Notes: generated from the sequence alone by a model not told the origin. A DNA stretch of 24,820 nt from JBOHER01 sp050701115 (GCA_050701115.1 JBOHER010000404.1:1-24820), one strand, 5' to 3'; positions 7,318-15,485 are shown, numbered from the stretch's first letter. A program made the numbers and translations.

Positions 7318-8041
7318 CGAGGCCAGCCAGTGGTGGGAGCGCCTGTTCGGCGCGCAGCCCGAGCCGCATGCGCTGATCCCGCTCGCAACCGCGGGCCTTG
7401 CGCTGGTGGTGGTCTCCTCTGGCCTGTGGCGGCCGGCCCGCAACCTGCTCACCCTGGTACACGAGGCAGGTCATGCGCTGATCGCGGTCCTGGTGGGTCG
7501 GCGGCTGCAGGGCATCCGCCTGCACTCCGACACCTCGGGAGTGACCGTCTCGCGCGGCAAGCGCACCGGACCGGGCATGGTGCTGACGTCGTTGGCAGGC
7601 TACCCGGCACCGGCGATGCTCGGCCTGGTCTTCAGCGGCCTGATCGCGGCCGATCTGCTCACCATGGTCCTGGTCGTGGCCGCGATCATGGTGCTGGGCG
7701 TGCTGGTGATGGTGCGCAACGCCTACGGCGTGTTCACCGTGCTGACGGTGGCGGTGGTACTCGCAGTGGTCGCCGTCGCCGCCAGCGCGGACATCACGGC
7801 GGCGTTCGTGTACACCATCACCTGGTTCCTGCTGCTCGGTTCGGTGCGCCCGGTGTTCGAACTGCAGAGCAAGCGGCGCAGGGGAGCGGCCCGTGATTCC
7901 GACGCCGACCAGCTCGCTCGGCTCACCGGCCTGCCCGCGGCGCTCTGGGTGCTCGTGCTCGGTGTGCTCGCGCTCGGTTGTCTTGTGGTGGGTGGGGCGT
8001 GGCTGCTCGAGCCCGCGCTGGCGGGAATAGACGTTGCCTAG
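7310..8041 (+). CDS. M50-type (M50B) intramembrane metallopeptidase-like protein
   Basis: The 243-aa polytopic protein starts at GTG 7310. The zinc motif HEAGH is at 51-55 (LLTLVHEAGHALIAVL), inside a membrane segment, as in M50 site-2-protease-like families. About six hydrophobic segments are visible, near 22-40, 46-64, 88-112, 114-160, 168-182 and 213-238. The short soluble stretch SDTSGVTVSRGKRTGPG after the second resembles the M50B-like group common in actinobacteria. The usual downstream Asp ligand motif (NxxPxxxLDG) is not evident. Metal ligands beyond the two histidines therefore remain unclear, and activity is an inference. It follows the monooxygenase gene by 12 nt, and the hairpin at 7294-7317 could control its translation. 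proA lies 69 nt downstream. Confidence 0.82.
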   Translation: MITEASQWWERLFGAQPEPHALIPLATAGLALVVVSSGLWRPARNLLTLVHEAGHALIAVLVGRRLQGIRLHSDTSGVTVSRGKRTGPGMVLTSLAGYPAPAMLGLVFSGLIAADLLTMVLVVAAIMVLGVLVMVRNAYGVFTVLTVAVVLAVVAVAASADITAAFVYTITWFLLLGSVRPVFELQSKRRRGAARDSDADQLARLTGLPAALWVLVLGVLALGCLVVGGAWLLEPALAGIDVA

Positions 8042-8110
8042 CGGATGGTTGCGGTATGTCGTGAGGCAGACTGGTACGCCGTAGGAACCGCGCTTCGGAG
8101 GGTTGATCGA

Positions 8111-9361
8111 GTGGACACAGTCGCCGATGAGGTAGTCAGGGCTGTCGAGGAATGCGCGCTGGCCGCCAAACGCGCAGCGCCGTCGCTGGCCGCCGCGACC
8201 GACCAGGCGATCGACGCCGCGCTGACCGCGATGGCCGACCTGCTGCTCGCCCGGCGGGCCGAGGTGCTGGAGGCCAATCAGGCGGATGTGGCCAAGGCGC
8301 GCGAGGACGGGATGAGCGCAGGTCTGCTGGACCGGTTGACCATCACCGAGGAACGTCTGGCCGGCATGTCCGAGCAACTGGGCCTGCTCGCGAGTACGCC
8401 GCACCCGCAGCGTTCCCGCCCGCTGCGCACCTTGGAGGGCGGCTTGCGGCTCGTCGAGCGGCGTCGTCCGGTGGGTGTGATCGGCGCCAACTACGAAGCG
8501 CGCCCCAACGTGACCGTCGACGTCGCCTCGCAGTTGGTGAAGTCGCGCAACGCGGGCGTGCTGCGTACCGGCAGCGCAGCGCTCGGTTCCGCCCAACGGC
8601 TGCTGGAGGCTGTGATCGGGCCAGGGCTCAAGCAGGCCGGGATCGACCCCGCGGTCGTACAACTCGTGCCCAGGGTGGAGCGCGAGGCCGCGTTCGCGCT
8701 GGTCACCTTCCCCGGCCTGGTGCCGCTGGTGATCCTGCGCGGTAGCGGCGATTCCACGCGCGCGCTCGCCCGCCACGCGGCGACCCACGATGTGCGCACC
8801 TTGGCCCACGCCGACGGCGGGGGAGTGCTGTTCGTCGACAAGGCCGCCGATCTGGAGACCGTGCGGTCGCTGGTCGTGAACAGCCTCGACCGGCTCGGCG
8901 TGTGCAACCGGCTGAACCTGCTGCTGATCGACGCAGCGGTGTACGAGCAGGCCTGGCCGGTGGTGTCGGGCGCGCTGGCGGAGCGCGCGGTGACCGCATC
9001 CTTGGCGCCGCACGACCATCCGATCGGCTACGAGTGGGCGCTGGACTCCGACCGCGAGGCTACGGTGACCGTCGCCCGGGTGGACGGGCTCGCCGAAGCC
9101 GTGTCCATCGCCAATGAGCAGACGTCGGGGCTGGCCGCGGGCATCGCCACCGAGGACGCGGCTGCCGCCGATGCGTTCTTCGACGGCTACACCGGCACCG
9201 GAGTGTTCTGGAACGCCCCGACCCGGTTGCTGGACGGGTTCAAGCTGCTCGCGGTGCCCGAGACCGGCATCAACCTGGACAAGGTGCCTGGCCCACGGGG
9301 CCCGGTGACCTACACCGACCTCTACGTGCGCCAGTACGCCGTATTGCCTGATCGGGGCTGA
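8111..9361 (+). CDS. proA: Glutamate-5-semialdehyde dehydrogenase (gamma-glutamyl phosphate reductase)
   Basis: The enzyme makes glutamate-5-semialdehyde from gamma-glutamyl phosphate with NADPH, the second step of proline synthesis. From GTG 8111, with GGAGGG at 8097-8102 eight nt upstream, the product is 416 aa, the usual length. A start at 8045 would add an unconserved leader. Family blocks seen are GVIGANYEARPNVTVDVA, LRTGSAALGS, PRVEREAAFALVTFPGLVPLVILRG, the active-site Cys265 in LGVCNRLNLLLID, and a C-terminal GTGVFWNAPTRLLDGF. proB is not in the window. nadD, which often follows proA in actinobacteria, is replaced here by a methyltransferase region. Confidence 0.96.
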   Translation: MDTVADEVVRAVEECALAAKRAAPSLAAATDQAIDAALTAMADLLLARRAEVLEANQADVAKAREDGMSAGLLDRLTITEERLAGMSEQLGLLASTPHPQRSRPLRTLEGGLRLVERRRPVGVIGANYEARPNVTVDVASQLVKSRNAGVLRTGSAALGSAQRLLEAVIGPGLKQAGIDPAVVQLVPRVEREAAFALVTFPGLVPLVILRGSGDSTRALARHAATHDVRTLAHADGGGVLFVDKAADLETVRSLVVNSLDRLGVCNRLNLLLIDAAVYEQAWPVVSGALAERAVTASLAPHDHPIGYEWALDSDREATVTVARVDGLAEAVSIANEQTSGLAAGIATEDAAAADAFFDGYTGTGVFWNAPTRLLDGFKLLAVPETGINLDKVPGPRGPVTYTDLYVRQYAVLPDRG

Positions 9362-9619
9362 CTGGGAAAACTCGGCCAGGACCCCGTCACCGGGACCGGG
9401 ACGCCGACGAGCTACGGCACCCAACTCGCCTACGACCGCCGCTCCGGCTACCAAGCCGCCACCAACACACCCCTGGGCACCCCGGCCGCCGGCATGCGAG
9501 AGCGCATCGTGAAGACCTTCCTGGCCACGCTGACGTCCGACCGGCGGTCGCGCCTACCTTCTACCAGTAAACCCCCAGGCCTGCCGCTGGTCTCATCCCC
9601 CTGCACCAAGGAGACCCCA
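9362..9619 (+). other. Non-coding or relic stretch after proA, with a candidate promoter
   Basis: The frame from 9362 to 9619 stays open and joins the methyltransferase frame. Its first part reads like a protein tail (PTSYGTQLAYDRRSGYQAAT), so this may be the end of a destroyed gene. The family is not recognised. A 13-bp palindrome, CGACCG-G-CGGTCG (9538-9550), lies just before a -10-like TACCTT (9555-9560). That would give a transcript starting near 9567 and reading into the methyltransferase gene. AAGGAG near 9609 serves the ATG at 9620. Confidence 0.4.
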
Positions 9620-10369
9620 ATGCCTGAGCAGCCGACCAAAGGCCCCTCCCTCGCCGACATTGACCAACTCGGCCGACAGCTCACCAACGCGCTGAACGAT
9701 CCCGGCATCACCCACGGACTCGCCCGGGCGTACCGCGCCGCGCTCAAAGAGATCGACCTATACCGCAACCACGCGGCCAGCCGGGACGAGATCGGCGCCC
9801 TGAGGCCATCGCCCCGCCGCATCCAGGTCGGCGGCGGCAGCCACCGCATCGGCGGGTTCTTCAACATCGACATCGTGCCGCCCGCCGATCTCATCTGGGA
9901 CGTGCGCGAAAGTCTGCCGCTGGCCGACAGCAGCATCGAGTTCCTCTTCTCCGAGCACTTCCTGGAGCACATCGACTACCCGCGCTCGGCCAAACGTTAC
10001 GTGGCCGAGACCCATCGCGTGCTCCAACCCGGCGGGCAAGTTGTCACCGGAGTTCCCGATGCCGCCGTCGTGCTGCGCGGCTACCAGCAACGCGACGAAC
10101 AGCTGTTTGCCGAGATGCGCGAACGCTGGTACGGCCGACGCAACTGCCTCGGCGACTTCAACACTTACCTCGACCTGGTCAACTACGTCCTCCGCGACCA
10201 GGACGACGATAACAACTACACCGCACATCTCTGGGCCTACGACCTCGACAAGCTCTCCAGCCTGTTCACCGACGCAGGCTTCCGCAAGGCCGAGCCCTGG
10301 ACCTTCGACTCCACCATGGCAAACCCGGAACGCGAATGGGCCAGCGTCTATGTCATCGCCACCAAGTAA
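9620..10369 (+). CDS. SAM-dependent methyltransferase, class I-like
   Basis: This 249-aa protein probably transfers methyl groups from S-adenosylmethionine to an unknown acceptor. The ATG at 9620 follows AAGGAG by 6 nt; the open frame back to 9494 does not look like this family. Residues 1-60 are a helical leader. The core begins RRIQVGGGSHRIGGFFNIDIV, a motif I variant, then WDVRESLPLADSSIEFLFSEHFLEHI and HRVLQPGGQVVTGVPD (motifs II-III). A late AYDLDKLSSLFTDAGF block is typical of predicted methyltransferases in sugar or peptide pathways. It sits alone between proA and a convergent cyclase gene. Its C-ending codon style (acc, ccc, aac) seems stronger than in neighbours, which hints at a separate origin. 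Confidence 0.8.
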   Translation: MPEQPTKGPSLADIDQLGRQLTNALNDPGITHGLARAYRAALKEIDLYRNHAASRDEIGALRPSPRRIQVGGGSHRIGGFFNIDIVPPADLIWDVRESLPLADSSIEFLFSEHFLEHIDYPRSAKRYVAETHRVLQPGGQVVTGVPDAAVVLRGYQQRDEQLFAEMRERWYGRRNCLGDFNTYLDLVNYVLRDQDDDNNYTAHLWAYDLDKLSSLFTDAGFRKAEPWTFDSTMANPEREWASVYVIATK

Positions 10370-10677
10370 TGTCATGAGCCACGGCAATGACCGCAGGTCA
10401 CGAGTATTTAACCAGTTGACGATTCCCTTTCGGCATGCGGAAGCGCTCCAACGTCCCCCGAGCGAACGTTGGAGCGCTTCCGCATTGGGGTACCCGCAAA
10501 TGTACAGCTCAAATCGAAGAATCCGGACATCACCGCCCGACTGCTCAGTGCCTCATTCAAAGCTCGCGCTATTCACGCGGTGGGTGGTTGCGAATGGTGC
10601 TGCTACCTGCACCGACCGCTCGCCCTGGCCCGGCGGGCCATGGAGGACACCGTCGCTGGGTCGGTTGTGAATAGCGC
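10370..10677. other. 308-nt intergenic stretch
   Basis: No convincing gene is visible. It holds the 20-bp hairpin at 10435-10485. An 11-bp inverted repeat also bounds a segment of about 112 bp (GCGCTATTCAC at 10566-10576 and GTGAATAGCGC at 10667-10677). The second arm touches the stop codon of the adenylate cyclase gene. A short open frame at 10469-10720 crosses the cyclase end and looks like chance. Confidence 0.5.
10435..10485. terminator. 20-bp perfect hairpin between convergent genes
   Basis: Arms at 10435-10454 and 10466-10485 (ATGCGGAAGCGCTCCAACGT and its exact complement) pair over 20 bp around an 11-nt loop. It lies 65 nt after the methyltransferase stop and well beyond the cyclase stop on the other strand. 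A bidirectional terminator is the simplest reading. Confidence 0.75.
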
Positions 10678-11661
10678 TCAGTTCGCCCAGCGCAGCACGA
10701 TTGGCTTGAGCTTGCTGTAACCACGGACCGAGACCGGGCGCTTCGTTCGCATCTCGTACCCAGCGTTGCCCTCGAGCGCAGCCGCCAGTTCCTGGTCGAT
10801 CAGGATCGTGCCGGGCCGGGCGACCGAGGTGAGCCTCGCGGCGAGGTTGACCACGGGGCCGTAGACGTCCCCGAGCCGGTCGAGCACCCGGCCCCAGGCC
10901 AGGCCGGTGCGCAGTTCCGGAATGTCCTCGTCGGCCTCGGCCCGTTCGTTCATCGTGAGCGCGATCTCGGCGGCATCGGCAGGCTGGTCGGCCACGAACA
11001 ACACCTCGTCGCCGATCATCTTCACCACCCGGCCGTGATGCTCGGCGATCACGTCGGTGGCCACGGTCTCGAACCGCTCCAGCACGGTACCGAGCTGGAT
11101 TTCGTCGATACGCCGGGTCATGCGGGTATAGCCGACCATGTCCACGAAGCCGACGACTTGGCTGCGGGACTGGAAGTCATCCTCCGATGCGGCAAGCGCC
11201 CGTCCGGCGTACGACGCGAGCTGGCGTCGCCAGACGTAGGTCAGCAGGTGTTCCAAGGCGGGCAGCGTGGTCTCGAGGATGCGTTCCGCCTGCCGGGAAT
11301 CCAGCGCGACTTCGGGACGCTCGGCGAAGAACGAGCGGAGCATCAGGATCTGCCACTCGGCAAGCCGCGCCAGGTGGTGACCCATCGCGCGCGTCACAGC
11401 CGATTCGGTGCCCGGGGTGATCAGCCCCGCGTCCAGGAGGCCGTCGGTGAGCCGGATGGCCTCCAGATCGGCGTCGGTGAACACCCGGTTGTCATCACCG
11501 ATAGTGGCGAATCCAAGGGCGCGCCACAGCTGACGCAGGCCTTCCGGATCTCGACCGGTCAACTCGGCTAGGTCGTGGCGGGTGTACTTGCGGTCCCCGC
11601 CCAGCAGCACCCGTTCGGCTCGTGCCTGCAGGTCTTCCAGCGGGTCGGGGTCCACCGTCAC
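10678..11661 (-). CDS. Class III adenylate cyclase with N-terminal regulatory domain
   Basis: This 327-aa cytoplasmic enzyme should make cAMP from ATP. The start is GTG 11661. Residues 1-160 form a helical domain (YTRHDLAELTGRDPEGLRQLWRALGF) like the autoinhibitory N-terminus of mycobacterial Rv1264/Rv2212-type cyclases. The catalytic CHD domain spans about 165-320. Metal-binding Asp174 (FVDMVGYT) and Asp218 (IGDEVLF), substrate-binding Lys214 and Asp265, and transition-state Asn272 and Arg276 (VNLAARL) are all present. The enzyme therefore looks active, and its Lys/Asp pair favours ATP over GTP. It starts 10 nt after the universal stress protein gene on the same strand, so the two are almost certainly co-transcribed. 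Regulation by pH is known for Rv1264 but is not shown here. Confidence 0.92.
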   Translation of the reverse strand: MTVDPDPLEDLQARAERVLLGGDRKYTRHDLAELTGRDPEGLRQLWRALGFATIGDDNRVFTDADLEAIRLTDGLLDAGLITPGTESAVTRAMGHHLARLAEWQILMLRSFFAERPEVALDSRQAERILETTLPALEHLLTYVWRRQLASYAGRALAASEDDFQSRSQVVGFVDMVGYTRMTRRIDEIQLGTVLERFETVATDVIAEHHGRVVKMIGDEVLFVADQPADAAEIALTMNERAEADEDIPELRTGLAWGRVLDRLGDVYGPVVNLAARLTSVARPGTILIDQELAAALEGNAGYEMRTKRPVSVRGYSKLKPIVLRWAN

Positions 11662-11671
11662 GAGACTGCGA

Positions 11672-12121
11672 TCAGGTGGTGTGCACGATGAGCACGTCCA
11701 CGCTGGACTTCCGGGCGACCTCGGACGGCACCGAGCCGAGGATGCGGCCGGCCAGCGTGTTCAGGCCACGGTTACCGACGACCAGCAGGTCTGCCGAGTG
11801 TTCCTTGGTGACCCGCAGCAGCGATGCCACCGGCTCGCCCTGCACTGGGATCGTCTCCACGTTGGTCGCGCCCTGCGCGGCGGCGCGGTCGCGGGCCGTC
11901 TGGAGAGTGTCTTCCGCGGGAGCCGATCCCACCACCTGGTAGGCCTCATCCCCGAGCACGTCCTGTGCCTTCTCGACGTCCTCCCGGCTGGTCGGGTAGT
12001 AGGCGCACGCGATGAGCAGCTTGCCCCCGGTACCGGCCGCGACGGCCGCGGCCCGGTCGACCGCTGCGAAGGACGACTTCGAACCATCGGTTCCCACGAC
12101 GACGGTCTCATAGGCGGCCAT
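11672..12121 (-). CDS. Universal stress protein (UspA family, ATP-binding type)
   Basis: A single-domain 149-aa cytoplasmic Usp. The ATG at 12121-12119 has AAGGAG 5 nt upstream on the minus strand. The N-terminal VVVGTDGSKSS and the C-terminal VVGNRGLNTLAGRILGSVPSEV match the Usp fold. The G-x2-G-x9-G-S signature predicts ATP binding. It is the first gene of a two-gene unit with the adenylate cyclase (10-nt gap). Some mycobacterial Usps bind cAMP. A functional link with the cyclase is plausible but is inference from the operon only. The biological role of most Usps is stress or dormancy adaptation. Confidence 0.94.
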   Translation of the reverse strand: MAAYETVVVGTDGSKSSFAAVDRAAAVAAGTGGKLLIACAYYPTSREDVEKAQDVLGDEAYQVVGSAPAEDTLQTARDRAAAQGATNVETIPVQGEPVASLLRVTKEHSADLLVVGNRGLNTLAGRILGSVPSEVARKSSVDVLIVHTT

Positions 12122-12208
12122 AGAAGCTCCTTGGGAGGGTTGGATGTGGACTTCGACTTCTCTGCCGATGGCGGCTCAGCCCCAGCGTCGCCGCGTCAGC
12201 TGACCCTA

Positions 12209-12222
12209 GCGGCCGAAGCCGC
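12209..12222 (-). terminator. UUCG tetraloop hairpin
   Basis: On the minus strand GCGGC-TTCG-GCCGC folds as a 5-bp stem with a very stable UUCG loop. It lies 75 nt beyond the stop of the DivIVA-like gene and before the universal stress protein gene. It could be a terminator or a leader structure. The short stem keeps confidence low. Confidence 0.3.
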
Positions 12223-12296
12223 CGTGTGCAGAGTAACGAGCCATCACGGCAATGGTTGCGTTGTTGATCGTTGTTTGTTACGCGCCGTGTTGTCGA

Positions 12297-13463
12297 TCAC
12301 CGTGAGCCGTTTGACGCGGCGTGCTCGTCCTGCGCGGACGCGTCCGCGTCGTCACGGTCCACGTCGGTCACTTTGGCCGCCCGGATCGTCGGCGGTTCCT
12401 CGGCTTCTTCGGCCGAACCATCGGCCTGGTGCAGGGGATCCCGATGCGCAAGCGCCGCCAATCCCGCCGCACCAAGCAGCACATCGGCCTCGGCGAGCAC
12501 GCTGCGGGCCGACGTGATCTGGTTGGCGATGTTCGTCCTCAGCTCGCGCAGCATCCCCACCCGGTCGGCGGCGTGGTTGATGCGGTTGTTGGCGAGTTCG
12601 GTGGCCTCTCGCACGCGCCGGTTGGCCTCTTCCGTTGCCTCGGCGACCCGGGCGTTGGCTTCGGTGATGGACTCCTGCTTACGGCGGTTGGCGTCCTCAA
12701 CCGAGTTCCGATGCCGCGCTTCGGCCTCGGCCTTGGAGTCCGACCGCTCCTTGGCGATCTGCGCGCGAACCCGCTGTGCTTCCTCGGTCGCCTCCCTGAG
12801 CCTGCGCTCGGCCTCGGCCTTGCTGCTTGCCTCCTGCTCGGCGAGCGCACGCATCGACTCGGTGCGCCTGGTGGCCATCGCGATCTCGAAGTCCTCCTCG
12901 ACCTTCGTCCGCCGCTCCTCGGCGTCCAGATCGAGGCGCAGCCGCTCCTGCTTGGCCTTGTTGATGATCGAGTCGGCTTCTGATCTCGCCCGCTCCATCA
13001 CCTTGCGGTGCTCGGCCTCCATCTCCTGGCGGCGCGCGTCCAGATCGGCGAGCAGCTGGTCGTATCGGGTGCGCATGGCACTCGCGTCGGCTTCGGCCTT
13101 GGCCCGGATGTGAACCGCCTCAGCTTCGGCACGTGCCTTGGTCTCGGTCGCCTCGTCCTGCGCGAGCCGGAGCATCCGCTGCAGGCGTTCGGAAAGGCCC
13201 TCCAGGCTGGTCGGTGGCAGGGACAGCCGCTCGACCTGGCCGCGGAGCTCGCCGATCTCGTTGCGGGAGACCTCGAGCTGCCGGGCGAGGTCTCCCGCCT
13301 GCGAGATCGCGGCGTCGCGGTCGGACGTCAGCATTTTGAGGTCGGCGTCGAGGCGTTCGAGGTGCTCATCCACTTGCCCTCGGCTGTATCCGCGCTTCGC
13401 GATATCGAAGCCGACGCCAAGTGGTACAAGCTCTCGTTCGTCGCCAAGACTCATAGCCCTCAC
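12297..13463 (-). CDS. DivIVA-domain coiled-coil protein (polar growth or division scaffold)
   Basis: This 388-aa protein is probably a cytoskeleton-like scaffold at the membrane or cell pole. The N-terminal GVGFDIAKRGYSRGQVDEHLERLDADL (about 16-43) matches the DivIVA lipid-binding head. From about 35 to 325 the protein is almost continuous coiled coil, rich in Ala, Glu, Arg and Lys. Repeating segments such as AEAEAVHIRAKAEADASAMR and EATEEANRRVREATELANNR resemble FilP/Scy-type proteins of Streptomyces. The acidic tail (320-388) looks disordered. Start is GTG 13463 with AGAGG close upstream; ATG at 13454 (MSLGDE) is an alternative. It is not Wag31 itself, since the arrangement and neighbours differ. 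It follows ccr on the same strand after a 96-nt gap. Confidence 0.85.
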   Translation of the reverse strand: MRAMSLGDERELVPLGVGFDIAKRGYSRGQVDEHLERLDADLKMLTSDRDAAISQAGDLARQLEVSRNEIGELRGQVERLSLPPTSLEGLSERLQRMLRLAQDEATETKARAEAEAVHIRAKAEADASAMRTRYDQLLADLDARRQEMEAEHRKVMERARSEADSIINKAKQERLRLDLDAEERRTKVEEDFEIAMATRRTESMRALAEQEASSKAEAERRLREATEEAQRVRAQIAKERSDSKAEAEARHRNSVEDANRRKQESITEANARVAEATEEANRRVREATELANNRINHAADRVGMLRELRTNIANQITSARSVLAEADVLLGAAGLAALAHRDPLHQADGSAEEAEEPPTIRAAKVTDVDRDDADASAQDEHAASNGSR

Positions 13464-13559
13464 GCTACCTCTCGGGGTTCGTGGCTCATGCTATCGGTGC
13501 TCGAGTGTCCGCCCCCCGAAGCGGAACTTTTGCCGCGCACTGTCCGGTTTCGCCGGTTC

Positions 13560-14894
13560 TCACACGCCCCGGAACCGGTTGATCGCTTCGAGGTGTTTCT
13601 CGCGCATCTCGGCATCACGTACGCCGAGACCTTCCTCTGGGGCAAGACACAGTACGCCGACCTTGCCCTGGTGAGCGTTGCGGTGTACGTCAAGGGCGGC
13701 TTGACCGGTGTCTTCCAGCGAGTAGGTCTTGGACAGTGTCGGGTGGATCAGGCCCTTGGAGATGAGCCTATTGGCTTCCCATGATTCTCGGTAGTTGGCG
13801 AAGTGCGAGCCGATGATCCGCTTGAGGTTCATCCAGAAGTAGCGGTTGTCGTAGGAGTGCATGTACCCGGAGGTGGACGCGCAGGTCACGATGGTGCCGC
13901 CCCTGCGGGCGGCGTAGACCGAGGCGCCGAAGGTCTCCCTGCCCGGATGCTCGAACACGATGTCCGGGTCCTCGCCGCCGGTGAGCTCGCGGATCTTCTT
14001 GCCGAACCGCTGCCACTCCTTGGGATCCTGGGTGTTCTCGTCCTTCCAGAACCGGTAGCCCTCCGCGTTGCGGTCGATGACCAACTCGGCGCCCATCTTG
14101 TGGCAGATCTCGGCCTTCTCGGGGCTGCCGACCACGCATACCGGGATGGCACCGCCGTTGAGCACGTACTGAGTCGCGTAGGACCCGAGCCCACCGGACG
14201 CGCCCCAGACGAGCACCACGTCGCCCTGCTTCATGTCGGCGCCGTTGCGGGACACCAGCTGCCGGTAGGCGGTGGAGTTCACCAGGCCGGGGGACGCGGC
14301 TTCCTCCCAGGTCAGGTGGCCGGGCTTGGGCATCAGCTGATTGGCCTTGACCAGCGCGATCTCGGCCAGCCCGCCGAAGTTGGTCTCGAACCCCCAGATG
14401 CGCTGCTCGGAGTCGAGCATGGTGTCGTTGTGGCCATCGGGGCTTTCGAGTTCGACGTTGAGACAGTGCGCGACAACCTCATCGCCTGCCTTCCAGGAGT
14501 GCACACCTGGGCCGGTGCGCAGCACCACGCCGGACAGGTCTGAGCCGACCACGTGGTAGGGCAGGTCGTGCCGCTTGGCCAACGGTGAGAGCCTGCCGTA
14601 GCGCTCGAGGAACTTGAAGGTCGGCAGCGGCTCGAAGATCGACGTCCACACCGTGTTGTAGTTGATCGCGCTGGCCATCACGGCGACCAGAGCCTCACCG
14701 GGTCCGAGCTCCGGGGTGGCGACCTCGTCGATGTGCAGTGACTTGCGGGGGTCCTTGTCCCAGCTGGGTATCCCGGCGAACATCTCGACCTCGTCGGCGT
14801 GCACCGTCACACCGCGATAGCTCTCCGGTACGGGCAGGGATCCCACTGCGTCGAGATTGCCGGTGAGGACTGCGTCGAGGATCTGCTGCGCCAT
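13560..14894 (-). CDS. ccrA: Crotonyl-CoA carboxylase/reductase
   Basis: This 444-aa medium-chain dehydrogenase/reductase carboxylates crotonyl-CoA to ethylmalonyl-CoA with NADPH and CO2. It feeds the ethylmalonyl-CoA pathway or gives polyketide extender units. ATG 14894-14892 has GGAGG 5 nt upstream. An earlier in-frame start at 14942 is not conserved. The NADPH site is VLVWGASGGLGSYATQYV (about 228-243). The four CO2-pocket residues known from the Kitasatospora enzyme (Asn81, Phe170, Glu171, His365) align here as Asn80, Phe169, Glu170 and His364, so carboxylation is expected and not mere reduction. The gene is divergent from a SPW-repeat gene. A 14-bp palindrome lies 66 bp upstream of its start. 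Nearby epimerase, thiolase and meaB genes fit the same acyl-CoA network. Confidence 0.96.
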   Translation of the reverse strand: MAQQILDAVLTGNLDAVGSLPVPESYRGVTVHADEVEMFAGIPSWDKDPRKSLHIDEVATPELGPGEALVAVMASAINYNTVWTSIFEPLPTFKFLERYGRLSPLAKRHDLPYHVVGSDLSGVVLRTGPGVHSWKAGDEVVAHCLNVELESPDGHNDTMLDSEQRIWGFETNFGGLAEIALVKANQLMPKPGHLTWEEAASPGLVNSTAYRQLVSRNGADMKQGDVVLVWGASGGLGSYATQYVLNGGAIPVCVVGSPEKAEICHKMGAELVIDRNAEGYRFWKDENTQDPKEWQRFGKKIRELTGGEDPDIVFEHPGRETFGASVYAARRGGTIVTCASTSGYMHSYDNRYFWMNLKRIIGSHFANYRESWEANRLISKGLIHPTLSKTYSLEDTGQAALDVHRNAHQGKVGVLCLAPEEGLGVRDAEMREKHLEAINRFRGV

Positions 14895-14959
14895 GGGGGC
14901 CTCCGTGCTGTGACGTAACTGAACGGTCCGATGCGACAACACCCGACCGTTGCTCGAAA

Positions 14960-14973
14960 CTACTGGCCAGTAG
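14960..14973. promoter_or_regulatory. Perfect 14-bp palindrome upstream of ccr
   Basis: CTACTGGCCAGTAG is a perfect palindrome in the 222-nt divergent region between ccr and the SPW-repeat gene. It lies about 66-80 bp before the ccr start. Its size and place fit an operator for a dimeric TetR or GntR regulator. No promoter boxes beside it are clear enough to name. Confidence 0.45.
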
Positions 14974-15116
14974 CGCCCGGCGCCACCTTCCCGGTAGGTG
15001 TTTGTCGATGTTTCCGTGTTGTTATGCCTGGTAGTGCGCTACGTAGTAAATCTAGGCGGATCATGGTCTTGAGGGCTGTGCGAGGTGTGCCCGTGCGGCC
15101 TCGGAGGTGATTCGAG

Positions 15117-15485
15117 ATGGCAAAAGGCTCGGTAAGAGCATGGACCCGGCCGCATGACTGGGCGGAAGTCGTCCTCGGCGTCGTTCTCATCCTGTCGCCC
15201 CTGGTGTTCGACACATCGACGACAGCGATGTGGACGATGGTGATCCTCGGAGCGCTGATCGCTCTGGACGGACTCGCGTCGCTGGCGATGCCGGGCATGG
15301 TCTACGGGGAATGGGCGCAGATGGCCCTCGGAGTCCTGCTCTTCATCTCGCCGTGGGTGATGGGCTACACCGGGTTCACCAGCGCCTCGTGGATGTCCTG
15401 GATCGTCGCAATCCTGACGATCGCGGTCGGTGCGGCGGCACTGCCGGTGGCCACCGCCGCCCACAGGACGGCCGGCCAGCACTAG
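15117..15485 (+). CDS. SPW-repeat membrane protein
   Basis: A 122-aa integral membrane protein with about four helices, near 16-32, 38-57, 65-85 and 91-113. It carries the SPW-repeat motif twice: LILSPLVFD in the first half and LFISPWVMGYT in the second. This fits an internal duplication of two-helix units (SPW repeat family). ATG 15117 is preceded by GGAGGTGA at 15103-15110. The function of the family is unknown. Its N-terminal RPHDWAEVVLGVVL matches the usual start of each repeat, so the protein looks complete. It is convergent with the epimerase gene, and a shared terminator lies between them. Confidence 0.85.
   Translation: MAKGSVRAWTRPHDWAEVVLGVVLILSPLVFDTSTTAMWTMVILGALIALDGLASLAMPGMVYGEWAQMALGVLLFISPWVMGYTGFTSASWMSWIVAILTIAVGAAALPVATAAHRTAGQH

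Noticed and set aside
7298..9454. Minus-strand open frame of 718 aa
   Set aside because: It is antisense to the M50 and proA genes; His/Gln/Arg-rich, with no domain. Length alone is not evidence at this G+C content.
10469..10720. 83-aa plus-strand open frame with a Cys-x2-Cys-Cys stretch
   Set aside because: It runs into the antisense of the cyclase gene, has no ribosome site, and begins inside the terminator hairpin.
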